A DNA stretch of 64,000 nt, from contig NZ_JBMMUF010000002.1 of the NCBI RefSeq assembly GCF_049257235.1, positions 124,001 through 188,000 on the forward strand. Reading direction: 5' to 3'. Every line of letters starts with the position of its first letter. Positions within the stretch are counted from its first letter, which is position 1. The translations under genes were made by a program, and so were the position numbers. The notes beneath the pieces were generated by a model. The model had not been told where the DNA came from. It ran no database searches and saw only the letters and a program-made list of their open reading frames with translations. Shown here piece after piece: positions 8,208 to 17,226 of this stretch. Source of the DNA: Pseudoalteromonas sp049257235. GTDB taxonomy: Bacteria; Pseudomonadota; Gammaproteobacteria; Enterobacterales; Alteromonadaceae.

Positions 8208-9698
8208 TTACTCTTTATTTTTTGATCTAGGCAGTGCGATAAAAAGTGTGGTGCCGTGCTCTGGTGAAGTTTCAAAGGAGATACTTCCCAATTGTACCTC
8301 GGTCATCAGTTTCGCTGCATAGGTGCCAATGCCAGGGCTGTCCTTTTTGCCATATGAGACATATTTTTCAAAGAATTTTCCGCGAATTTGTTCGGCGACG
8401 GCACCATGATTGTGAATGGCAACAGTTTCAAAATTAGGCTTTTGTTCGTGTGTAATTGCGATAGCCGAGCCTCTGGGTGCGGCCTCGATGGCATTTTTCA
8501 GTAAGTTTCCTAATAAAGAAGCACTGAGCATTTCTTCACCTTTTACATACGTACCTCTTGGTACTTCGAATTGCAGCTCTAAGCGCTTTTCTTGAGCAGA
8601 AACACGAAAAGTATCAATTACTTCTTGAATAATGCTGTGTAAGTCCAGTTTTATGGGGCATAAATGATAACTGCCATCCTCAAGCTTGTTCAGTGTTAGC
8701 ATGTTATCAATCATGTTGGTTAAGTTTGCGGTAGAGAGTTTCAATGATACAGTGTTTGCTTTCACTCTATCGGGGTCGCGGTGATATCTGTCCAATAAAT
8801 CAATGCACTTATAGATCTCTTCCACTGGTCTTTTGAGATCATTTTGCATAATGCGCTCGAACTCATCACGCATGCGCTCGCTTTCCATAAGATTATCGAT
8901 TTGTTCACGCATTAGGCTGTTTGTTTTTGCTAGTTTAGAGTGTGTGGCAACTCTGGCCTTAACAACCTCAGGGTTAATAGGTTTGGTAATGTAATCTACC
9001 GCACCTAACTCAAACCCTTTCACTATATCCTGTGTTTGGTCCATCGCGGTGAGAAAGATAATGCTGATGTGGGCCGTATCCGGATTTTCTTTTAGTTGCT
9101 TGCAGACTTCAAAGCCGTCCATTTGCGGCATCATGATATCTAACAGGACAAGGTCGGGCGCAGCATCACCATTGCATATATCTAGGGCTTTTTGCCCAGA
9201 AGTTGCAGCTTTCACTGAGTATTCTTTGCGTAATATGTCGCTAATTATCTGAATGTTGTCGATAACATCATCGACAACGAGGATTTTTAAGGGTTGTTTC
9301 TTCTCAGCATCATTGGATTTGTATAGGTCGCCATTGCTTGTTTTGTTACTTTTTGGGCGCCTGACAGGTTTCTCGATTGCTCGCACTAAACGTTGTGAGA
9401 GCATCTTTGCTGAAAAAGGTTTAACGAGGTATTCAGATACACCACTTTTTATTGCTTCAACAACCTCTGACTGTTCAATGGTGGCAGACATTATGAGTAC
9501 AGGGATATCAGCTAATTTGTCGTCACTGCGAACGGTCTTTAAAAGCTCGATGCCATCAAGTTTGGGCAATTGTAATTCGGTTATTACAACATCAACGTGA
9601 TGCTTGCGAAGCAGATTGAGTGCATCAGCTCCGTTAGTACTTTGAATCACCTCTTTGGGATTCATTGCTGTAATCATGCGCGCGACGGTTACCCGCAT
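8208..9698 (-). CDS. Two-receiver response regulator with degenerate histidine-kinase module
   Basis: At least 496 residues. Domains in order: a first receiver that looks inactive (LVVDA in place of the DD pair, and VITELQLPKLDG with Glu at the phospho-Asp position), a normal second receiver (ILVVDD, VLLDIMMPQMDG, ITKP), a dimerisation helix where the expected His is Asn (MQNDLKRPVEE), and a GHKL ATPase-like domain (NLLKNAIEAA, GIGTYAAKL). The first ATG is inside receiver 1; in-frame codons up to 9737 encode the missing first strand (ITILVVDAID) but contain no ATG, GTG or TTG before a TAG at 9738-9740. Either a rare start (ATA, ACG or ATT) is used or the N terminus has decayed. It probably acts as an output or scaffold protein, not as a kinase. 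Confidence 0.85.
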   Translation of the reverse strand: MRVTVARMITAMNPKEVIQSTNGADALNLLRKHHVDVVITELQLPKLDGIELLKTVRSDDKLADIPVLIMSATIEQSEVVEAIKSGVSEYLVKPFSAKMLSQRLVRAIEKPVRRPKSNKTSNGDLYKSNDAEKKQPLKILVVDDVIDNIQIISDILRKEYSVKAATSGQKALDICNGDAAPDLVLLDIMMPQMDGFEVCKQLKENPDTAHISIIFLTAMDQTQDIVKGFELGAVDYITKPINPEVVKARVATHSKLAKTNSLMREQIDNLMESERMRDEFERIMQNDLKRPVEEIYKCIDLLDRYHRDPDRVKANTVSLKLSTANLTNMIDNMLTLNKLEDGSYHLCPIKLDLHSIIQEVIDTFRVSAQEKRLELQFEVPRGTYVKGEEMLSASLLGNLLKNAIEAAPRGSAIAITHEQKPNFETVAIHNHGAVAEQIRGKFFEKYVSYGKKDSPGIGTYAAKLMTEVQLGSISFETSPEHGTTLFIALPRSKNKE

Positions 9699-9740
9699 AT
9701 TATCAATGGCATCAACGACGAGAATCGTTATCTGATGCTA

Positions 9741-10063
9741 AATTGAAAATAGAAGCTTGGAGAAATGACTACAATAAAAGTCGACCTCACCAGGCTTTAA
9801 ATAACTTGTCGCCTACACAGTTCGCGGCATCCATTAAAAACTAACCAGCTCATTTCACCGAGCAAGTGGTACTAAAAATGGGGGCCGGTCAATAATATGA
9901 ATTATTTCATTGAATGAATGGTACTAATTCAGGGGAAAGGTCATTTGATATGCAGGAACGTCGCTAAATAGGTTACACCGTTTAGGCGTGCTACACTGCC
10001 TCGTTTTATCAACGCATCTGTTCTATTCTTGTAGTTAGTCGTGCATACTTAGGGTCAATTTCA
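9741..10063. other. Intergenic region without a recognised gene
   Basis: About 320 bases between the divergent regulator and solute-binding protein genes. I see no ORF, tRNA or clear terminator. It should hold both promoters, but I could not assign convincing -35/-10 pairs. Confidence 0.6.
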
Positions 10064-10810
10064 ATGCTCGCAAAAGTTTTTAGACTGTTGTCTTTTTTTT
10101 ATTGCTCTACGTTTGCACATGACGCCTTGAGTGACGAGCTTGTACTGGGCTTCATTGAAAAATACCCACCTTATAGCTATCAAGAGAATGGATTTGCTGC
10201 GGGCAGTCACATAGAGAAAATTCGCGGTATTAGTACACAAGCGGGCGTTTCCATAATTGCAGAATTTTTACCCTTGCAGCAAGCGCTTAAAAAGGCTGAA
10301 GACGGTTTGTTAGATGGTGTCGTTGGGGCCGCTTATCGAGAAGATAGAGCGCAATATCTTGATTACATTAAGTTCCCAGTCTTTGAGTGCGTAACCGTAT
10401 CGCTACATACCCTAGAACACAGCATGTCATTGAATAACATGATGAATCAGAGAGCTGTGCTTGCAGCTAAAATCGGTTTTGACTTGGGGCGTAAGCTTAA
10501 TGATGATTTGGTATCAAAAGGCATTGAACTGTATCGCTTTTCGGATATAAATCCTGTGCTGCGGTTAATGCGCGCGGGAAGAGTACAAGGAATTATTCAC
10601 GCCGACAAAGAAGTTGATTATTTCGCCCAATCTTTGGGGGTAACCTTATATAAAAGTGAAGAAATTTTAAACCAAGAACCCACGTATATCGCATTCTCTA
10701 AAAAGATAAGCGAGCACAAAAAAGCGCATGTCGAGGCCATCACCAAAGCCATGCAATTTGGCGCTAATAACACCTCATCTTGCACAGTAATAGCGCAAAA
10801 CGTTAACTGA
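10064..10810 (+). CDS. Orphan periplasmic solute-binding protein, family 3
   Basis: 248 residues. A signal peptide (about 1-19, ending near FAHDA) is followed by a family-3 periplasmic binding fold: first strand LVLGFIEKYPPYSY, the lobe pattern ALKKAEDGLLDGVVGAAYREDRAQYLDY, and the second-lobe stretch LRLMRAGRVQGIIHA. This family binds amino acids or acts as a sensor. No permease or ATPase gene is nearby, so it may be a stand-alone sensor-type protein. A second gene of this family survives only as a remnant near 42.2-42.5 kb. Confidence 0.82.
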   Translation: MLAKVFRLLSFFYCSTFAHDALSDELVLGFIEKYPPYSYQENGFAAGSHIEKIRGISTQAGVSIIAEFLPLQQALKKAEDGLLDGVVGAAYREDRAQYLDYIKFPVFECVTVSLHTLEHSMSLNNMMNQRAVLAAKIGFDLGRKLNDDLVSKGIELYRFSDINPVLRLMRAGRVQGIIHADKEVDYFAQSLGVTLYKSEEILNQEPTYIAFSKKISEHKKAHVEAITKAMQFGANNTSSCTVIAQNVN

Positions 10811-10841
10811 TCACCTACTGTTGATGATTAATACTGAAAAT

Positions 10842-11339
10842 TCATCGCTTAACCGACACATGCACATGATTGCCTTCTAGGTAAACGAAATCAAACCCAA
10901 CTTCTGCAGCTAACCCCGCTAGCCTAGCATACTTTATAACATCCATATCGTCTGTGGTTATATCAATTGCACGACCCTCATAGTGCAACGAATAATTGCT
11001 GTGCTCATTATTGTTGTCCCATGCTTCTGTTATGCGCAGCTTTACTGCTCCCCCCCACTGATCATTAACCTTATTTGCTAATGTCACTATTTTGTCTTTT
11101 GCACGGGCTGTCATTTTTGCGTCTGAGCAATCACCCTCTTCAAACTTGATGGCGATACTTGCTCCGCACATGTTCACAACGTCTGCCAGTGTTGCTTGGT
11201 CAACACTCATTAACGCCGCACCTGAGGCCTGCGCTTCACTGTCGACGGGCCATTTTTGACCATTTGCAAATATGCTCGGTGCAGCATGTAATTGCCAGTT
11301 AGCGCTTAGCAGTAAAGCGGCGATATAAATTTTATTCAT
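10842..11339 (-). CDS. Secreted Hedgehog-domain-like zinc protein (M15-type peptidase fold)
   Basis: 165 residues. I chose the ATG at 11339 because GGAG lies 8 bases upstream and a signal peptide follows (cleavage near HA-AP, residues 18-21); a longer frame to 11387 lacks both. From about residue 60 the sequence runs almost gap-free along the animal Hedgehog N-terminal domain as I remember it: KDKI..LANKVNDQW, VKLRITEAWD, SLHYEGRAIDITT, GFDFVYLE, HVHVSVK. Zinc ligands H119, D126 and H160 and the general base E155 are kept; of the six calcium ligands, E67, E68, D73, E105 and D108 are kept and the last is N110. There is no Hint autoprocessing domain. In bacteria the likely role is a cell-wall DD- or LD-peptidase. 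It is divergent from the giant-protein operon. Confidence 0.9.
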   Translation of the reverse strand: MNKIYIAALLLSANWQLHAAPSIFANGQKWPVDSEAQASGAALMSVDQATLADVVNMCGASIAIKFEEGDCSDAKMTARAKDKIVTLANKVNDQWGGAVKLRITEAWDNNNEHSNYSLHYEGRAIDITTDDMDVIKYARLAGLAAEVGFDFVYLEGNHVHVSVKR

Positions 11340-11547
11340 TTTCACTCCTTCTTGACCTTTAAAGCCTATCAATACACAGCGATTCAACGCAAAGAATATC
11401 CTATGTTATTGGTGTGTATTACTTATTTAAGGTTTTTCGGTGTTAATTTTTTTGTGTGGTAGTGTAATAGGAACTATAGTTTAAATTGTTTGCATATGTG
11501 CCTTTTTTGGGTTCAAGCCTAAATTAAACTAACTCAGCGTATTGATT
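11340..11547. promoter_or_regulatory. Divergent promoter region between Hedgehog-like gene and giant operon
   Basis: The 208 bases between the two oppositely oriented genes are AT-rich and contain no ORF. They must carry the start signals of both the small secreted peptidase-fold gene and the four-gene motor operon. I could not place exact promoter boxes. Confidence 0.45.
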
Positions 11548-14500
11548 ATGATAATAATAAAGCTATTCGCTCGTGCACCCACAAGCATAATATTTAGACG
11601 GTTTATTACCTTTAGCCTGGTTTGCTCTTCCCTTTTATGTAAAAGTGCAATTGCAGAGCAAGTAAATTCCTCATTTTTGATGATTGAGAAGCAAATCAGG
11701 GCTTATTCTCACTATCAATGTCTTCTACCCAGCCCCACATGGTCTGCACAGCAATGCAATTCGCTTAACAATGAACATATCACGGCACAGCAACAAAGCT
11801 TGTTAGCGCTTAAAAATGACATACTGACTAATTTAATGGCGTCAATGCGTGCTCATTACCCCACATTAGAATGTGTAGTAACACCAAGAGGTGTGGAGCT
11901 TGGCAATACAATCACGGCGCGAACAGACGTAGCTGTCAAAGATGTCATTAGTAGTTTGGATAAAACGGCCTTTAAGTCACTCATTGCCTTGTTAGAAGCC
12001 AACGAAATAGCCACTGCACTACAAGATTTACATGTAAAACACTCTGAACAAGCCCAACAACAACTGTGTGATGCATATAATAAGCGAACTTCATTTGCTC
12101 AATGTTTTGTGTCTTTAACACAACAAAACACCAGTGCAAAACAGTGCTTAGCGTCCTATCAAGGTAAGCTTGACCAGCAATTGATGGTGGTTGAAGCGGG
12201 TAAAACACTAAGCAAATACCTACCTGATGTAAGCCCGTTTTTGTTGTTACAACTGGAATCAAAACAGCAGCAAATTGAGCAAGTATTGGACGATTATGAT
12301 GGGTTAACTAAGGTGCTTGAGCAGGTGGTTAGTGACGCCATTACTGAATATGCAAAGTTTCAGGCACATATTGCTGTGTTGCGTTATGCGGTAAAGTTAC
12401 CTCCAGAAATCGCCCCGTATTTGGGCATTGATCATCAGCAATTACATGGGTTATTAACACAGTTAGATAAAGCAGCGTATCAAAATATCTCTGAGCTCAA
12501 CGACACCCAAAGGGCGAGTGCGCACTATAAAGAGCAGCATGAAATCGTTAAGCAACAAGTAAACACATTTGGACCGCGTATTGAGCAAATAGCCAAACGT
12601 ATTATTAATAAAGTGCAAACCCTAGCTGAGGATTGGCAATCACAGGCAAGTACGCAAATAAGTGATTATGTCGTGTCACAAACATCCGAAGCCATCTCCT
12701 CAGCGCTCGGAAGTTTAGCGTTAAAAATAGTGCTCAAACAACAATCAGATAAAGTAAATGGGCAAATTGCCTATCAGGCCAGTTTCTATTATCAATTGGA
12801 TGATGGCAGCGTGGAGCTTGCGCAAAACTGTGACGCAGAGGCGGTAAGTTGCACAGCGCCAGTGGAAAATACAGCCGTTGATAATGTCAGGTACAATGAG
12901 CCTGCTGAGCGCATAGAATTGGGTATTTATATCGATGCGTTAGCCGTTGAGAAAGGCGCTGATAAACTTAGATTTCGCTATTTAAAACAGGGCCTTAAAG
13001 CTAATGCACGTGTCGATCAAAGCAAACTTAAGAAGGCGCTAATACGCCTTGGTATGCCAAATTCGCTCTCTTTGGGCGACGCATCAATTCAGGCCAGTGT
13101 TGACTTAAATGATGTCACCCTCAAGCTTCCAATGAAGGTTTTAGGGCTCGCCAGTACTGATTCCTTGTCCTTGCAAATTTTAAAAGATGGACGCTTTGTA
13201 GAGCCCACAAAAGCCCTGACGCAGTTTATTAATACTCAGGTCTCCAGTCATGTGCAACGAGCTGTAAAACAATGGGTGCAAAAACTGCCTTACATTGACG
13301 CCCAACTACCTTATTCAGACTTTATTTTGCATGCGTCTTCGCAAGATATTAGCGCGGTGTACGATGCCAAAAGTAAATCCATATCGGGCAGTTTTATCAT
13401 CCGAGCAACGAAAGCGTCTCAACATTTGGGCAACATAAAAGCGGATTATGAGCTCACAGAGCAGGGTGTTCGCTTTACCCGAACACACATTGAAGACGAA
13501 CTAGCAAAAAACCTTAACGATGAATTACGAGCGCAGCTCACGCAGCTACTTGATCCGCAAGTCATGCAATTTGTTGAGCACTTTGCGGCGTCTTTTCATA
13601 AACAACAGTTTGGTGTTGAATTGTACTTATCCGCTGAGGTGATGGAGTGTCGTTTAAACAGCACCTTGCGTATTGAGTATCCGCTGTCTGATGTAACTTT
13701 GCTTCTAAGGGACGCCTTAGGCACCTTGAAAGCGCAAGCGCAGCAATGTGCGCAGGACAAAGCAATCGAGTTAGCGTGGCAGCAAGTACCAGCCATCGAC
13801 TTTACTCAGCCTTTACACTTGTTTGGTGTGCAATTTAGATACCTGAGCCATGAACGCCTCAGCGAAACCCAATACACAGTGAGTATTGAGGCAAGTGTGA
13901 ATAATGCCTCGTTATTGATTCAAGAATTACCGCTGGAATATCGTGACGGTAAGTTATCGGCCCACTTACATAAGGCAAAATTCAGTGCCAAAGACCTTGA
14001 GCTGTATCTTCAACAACTTGCAGCGCCTGCACTCGATGCTCTGGGTGAGTATGTGCGCATAGATAAGGCTGGCGTTGATAAAGGTGGCGTGTATTTTTAC
14101 GCAACGTTGGTAGATGTGCCGTATTTAAATGATGTTGCTTTGGGCAGGGTGTTTATCTCAGCGACAGAACAAAATCTTGATATAGCGTTGGTGGGCGCTG
14201 TCAAACATTCCCTAACAAACTACATCAACAACGAGTTGGACCAGCAATTGAGCATTAAAGCATTTGGTCCTGTTAGTGGCATATCAGCAAATATCACGAC
14301 CACTGACACCTTTGTTCTGGGTATTAAAGCCCAACTGCAAGTGTATGACGGTATTTCCGTGCCTGTTCAGGTAGATCTTGTGCCATTTAAAATCCACGAC
14401 ATTAATGTGGATGACACTATCAAGAACTCAGTCTTGGCAACACTTAATCAGTTAGCGCCCAAACAACTAGGTGTGTTTGAATTTACGAAAACGCCCACTG

Positions 14501-17226
14501 TGGGTCTAGTGCCCGAGCATGGTATTTACGGTATCAACATGGGCGTTAAAATTGATTTAGTGCTCTTTGATGTGCGTTTAAATCGAGTGGCTTTCTCACA
14601 TAAAGGCTTGGTATTGCCAGAAGAAGTGGGAGCGGCAATACCTGCGGCAATTAATTTTGGTTATGTGGTGTTGTCAAAAGTGGGGGTGGTGTACAACACG
14701 CGTAAGCCAAGTTTAAAGCTCATTGGAGACATTACCGCTGGGGATGCGAGTCTTGCCAATGTCGCAAAAATTCAAAGCGAGCTGGATTTGAGCGATATGG
14801 CTAACTTGAAATTTGTACTCAACGGTAACTTAGTGGTCGCCAACTCATTGTCCTTGCTGAGCGCCCACGGTGAAGTGGCACTCAAAGAAGCCCGCGTTCA
14901 TTACCAAGCACACTCCAACCCCATGTTTGAACAGATTATTAAGGCGGAATCAGAGGGGCTGATTAACGGCCCTCAAAAGCTATTTTCAACGCATTCAAGG
15001 CTATCCGTGTTGAGCTTGGATCTCAATGAAAACGATCTAATCGTAGATGTAGAAAATGAAGTGATCCGCTTTAAGGGCTCAGAGCACTTAGCTATAGGTC
15101 GGGCAGAGTTCGGTGTGCTCACCAACACAGGGTTTGAAAATCCGACGGCCCATGCGGAATTTGGCCTTGATTTAGCAGGGTGGGACGAGCTTGGCGCTAA
15201 GGCGAAATTGTCATTGGCGCTCGCGTCGTTGGAAATGAATGTGCTGGGTCTTAATGTGGATGTGCTAGCTCCTTCTATTGACACCATATCACCTCGTTTG
15301 CTGCTGAACATCTTGTCGAATTTACTCAAAGTCGACATTAAAGCCTTACTCAATACCAAGCTAGACGATATCACTGTTTCGTTGCTTGATGCGCAAGGGC
15401 AGGTGCGAAGCATGTCTCAAGGAAAGCCGCAGCGAGACGATTCAAATGGCGATGGCACATCTTCTTCAGATGATGAAAATAGCGGTGGCACGCCTAACCC
15501 TAAACCTGTCGTTCCTGCGCCAACCACAAACCCATCTACAACAGGGGGAGGGCAAATTGGCAAGTATGCGGTGAACAACTATTGTGCTGCGCTGGGCAAC
15601 AACCGATACGCTTATCAAACGGTGCATGTCGGTTACCCGCGTTTTAGCTACAGTGACGCGTCGCGCGGCTATGAATTGTCATTTAATCAGCAAGCAAAGG
15701 AATTACTGTGTGGCAGTGACGATACGGTTGAGCCGCACTGGTATGGTGTGTACAAAAGTAATATCCAACTTGGCGGTCAATGTAATCAAGCCAGTCATTT
15801 ACTCAATTATCAAATTGGTAATGTGCAATCTACTTATGCGCCGAGCGCCGAAAAACGCGTTTTTTGTGGGCAATTGCAACGTGAAATTCCTAAATGTTAT
15901 GCCAGCAGCCGATTTGTTGATGACTTTGAGGATATTAGTGTTGATGACTATAAGGTTATTGAGCAACGCCATGAAGAGATAGGGTCAAAGCAGCTGGAGT
16001 ATTGGGGCTATGATGATGCTGTAACCGCTATAGAATCAAAACTAATACAAAAAGCAGTAAACAAGGTCGATAACAATCGAGAATGTGGCCATATTCGTAA
16101 AATCACGCTGAGTTATACGCTCGATGAAGGCATTTTCTTTGATGATTACGAAGTCAGTGCCAAAGTTGACTATTACCCCTATCATGCCAAACGCGACTGG
16201 GAGCAAAGCGTTAAGCTGTTTTATCACACCACAGAGAAAACGTTTTACGCCTTAAATTTGTGCGTTGATCCATACTACCTAAAAGACTTGGGCTTTAAAC
16301 CGAGCACTGAGCACGTGCACATATGTGACGCCGGCATGTTTGCCTTACCACAACTTGCAGGTTACGACGCTAACAACCTTATTTTAAGTAATGCTGATGA
16401 ATACTTTTTAGTGGATGATGCCGCAGCGACGTTTGTGCTCACGGGCGAATTACCCAAACAGCAGCCGGTTAAATTTAGCTTCATGCTGGCCGACAATAGC
16501 TATAGCGGCACAGAGTTTTTGCCTACCCAAGGGGTGAGTTATAAAAAGTACTATGTCAGCGCTGTGCAAAATCAAATAAACAGTGAGCATTCGTTTACTA
16601 TTGCTGAGCAAGACCCACTATATCCTTGGTTCAGTACGGATAAGTTCCGTGATGAGTTGATTGCCCAATACAGCAATAACCCAGATATTCGTATTTGGTA
16701 TCAAGACCTTGATAGCAACACCTTGGTGCTTACACACCCTGCACATCGAGGCCTAAACATCACCACATATTGGTTGCGTAAAGGATTAAAGCCGCTAACA
16801 GTGCATATCGATTTGCGCAACCCCTACCGCCAAAATCGCCCTCTCAGTGAGTCAGAGCAAGCGCGCTTGGTTGAGGTGCTCAAAGGACTGTTGCCACAAC
16901 TAAGCAGTGATGAACTCACTGTGAGTGTAGGGCGCGATCCCCAGCAAGGGCTCGATACCTTGATGCTGTACGATGCCAAAGACATCACGGTTATGCTCAG
17001 TCAATCTAGCGACAGAGTGTTGGCTAAACCGATGAATATATTGAATAATGGACGAAAAATAAGCGCCAACCTCAAGGCGATGCAATCGTGCTTAGAAAAA
17101 ATACATGTCGCGATGAGTGTGCAACAAATGTTGCAAAATCCAGGGCAAGCTTATGCCCAATTCACCCCGCAAATTTACCCATTAAACTTGCTTGACTTGA
17201 AGGAGTGTCGAGATGCCCAAAATTAA
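11548..17226 (+). CDS. Giant secreted/periplasmic protein of unknown function (about 1892 aa)
   Basis: I prefer the ATG at 11548 (a TTG lies 6 bases earlier). A signal peptide of about 38 residues ends near AIA-EQ. Residues about 40-400 are mostly helical. About 400-1290 consists of repeated units, each a set of amphipathic strands followed by a helix (for example VLATLNQLAPKQLG and LYLQQLAAPALDALG), which reminds me of TULIP or AsmA-like lipid-binding modules; this is inference. An Asp/Ser/Pro/Thr/Gly linker (about 1297-1337) leads to a C-terminal domain (1338-1892) with many cysteines, which could form disulphides in the periplasm. I know no named family for it. Its end overlaps the next gene, an ExbB-like subunit, by 14 bases, so it is very likely the partner of that motor. 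Confidence 0.85.
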   Translation: MIIIKLFARAPTSIIFRRFITFSLVCSSLLCKSAIAEQVNSSFLMIEKQIRAYSHYQCLLPSPTWSAQQCNSLNNEHITAQQQSLLALKNDILTNLMASMRAHYPTLECVVTPRGVELGNTITARTDVAVKDVISSLDKTAFKSLIALLEANEIATALQDLHVKHSEQAQQQLCDAYNKRTSFAQCFVSLTQQNTSAKQCLASYQGKLDQQLMVVEAGKTLSKYLPDVSPFLLLQLESKQQQIEQVLDDYDGLTKVLEQVVSDAITEYAKFQAHIAVLRYAVKLPPEIAPYLGIDHQQLHGLLTQLDKAAYQNISELNDTQRASAHYKEQHEIVKQQVNTFGPRIEQIAKRIINKVQTLAEDWQSQASTQISDYVVSQTSEAISSALGSLALKIVLKQQSDKVNGQIAYQASFYYQLDDGSVELAQNCDAEAVSCTAPVENTAVDNVRYNEPAERIELGIYIDALAVEKGADKLRFRYLKQGLKANARVDQSKLKKALIRLGMPNSLSLGDASIQASVDLNDVTLKLPMKVLGLASTDSLSLQILKDGRFVEPTKALTQFINTQVSSHVQRAVKQWVQKLPYIDAQLPYSDFILHASSQDISAVYDAKSKSISGSFIIRATKASQHLGNIKADYELTEQGVRFTRTHIEDELAKNLNDELRAQLTQLLDPQVMQFVEHFAASFHKQQFGVELYLSAEVMECRLNSTLRIEYPLSDVTLLLRDALGTLKAQAQQCAQDKAIELAWQQVPAIDFTQPLHLFGVQFRYLSHERLSETQYTVSIEASVNNASLLIQELPLEYRDGKLSAHLHKAKFSAKDLELYLQQLAAPALDALGEYVRIDKAGVDKGGVYFYATLVDVPYLNDVALGRVFISATEQNLDIALVGAVKHSLTNYINNELDQQLSIKAFGPVSGISANITTTDTFVLGIKAQLQVYDGISVPVQVDLVPFKIHDINVDDTIKNSVLATLNQLAPKQLGVFEFTKTPTVGLVPEHGIYGINMGVKIDLVLFDVRLNRVAFSHKGLVLPEEVGAAIPAAINFGYVVLSKVGVVYNTRKPSLKLIGDITAGDASLANVAKIQSELDLSDMANLKFVLNGNLVVANSLSLLSAHGEVALKEARVHYQAHSNPMFEQIIKAESEGLINGPQKLFSTHSRLSVLSLDLNENDLIVDVENEVIRFKGSEHLAIGRAEFGVLTNTGFENPTAHAEFGLDLAGWDELGAKAKLSLALASLEMNVLGLNVDVLAPSIDTISPRLLLNILSNLLKVDIKALLNTKLDDITVSLLDAQGQVRSMSQGKPQRDDSNGDGTSSSDDENSGGTPNPKPVVPAPTTNPSTTGGGQIGKYAVNNYCAALGNNRYAYQTVHVGYPRFSYSDASRGYELSFNQQAKELLCGSDDTVEPHWYGVYKSNIQLGGQCNQASHLLNYQIGNVQSTYAPSAEKRVFCGQLQREIPKCYASSRFVDDFEDISVDDYKVIEQRHEEIGSKQLEYWGYDDAVTAIESKLIQKAVNKVDNNRECGHIRKITLSYTLDEGIFFDDYEVSAKVDYYPYHAKRDWEQSVKLFYHTTEKTFYALNLCVDPYYLKDLGFKPSTEHVHICDAGMFALPQLAGYDANNLILSNADEYFLVDDAAATFVLTGELPKQQPVKFSFMLADNSYSGTEFLPTQGVSYKKYYVSAVQNQINSEHSFTIAEQDPLYPWFSTDKFRDELIAQYSNNPDIRIWYQDLDSNTLVLTHPAHRGLNITTYWLRKGLKPLTVHIDLRNPYRQNRPLSESEQARLVEVLKGLLPQLSSDELTVSVGRDPQQGLDTLMLYDAKDITVMLSQSSDRVLAKPMNILNNGRKISANLKAMQSCLEKIHVAMSVQQMLQNPGQAYAQFTPQIYPLNLLDLKECRDAQN

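Noticed and set aside
10842..11339. Full Hedgehog protein with autoprocessing
   Set aside because: The gene ends right after the signalling domain; there is no Hint domain downstream.
15584..15982. 132-codon open frame on the plus strand inside the giant gene
   Set aside because: It is an out-of-frame shadow with unlikely composition and no ribosome site.
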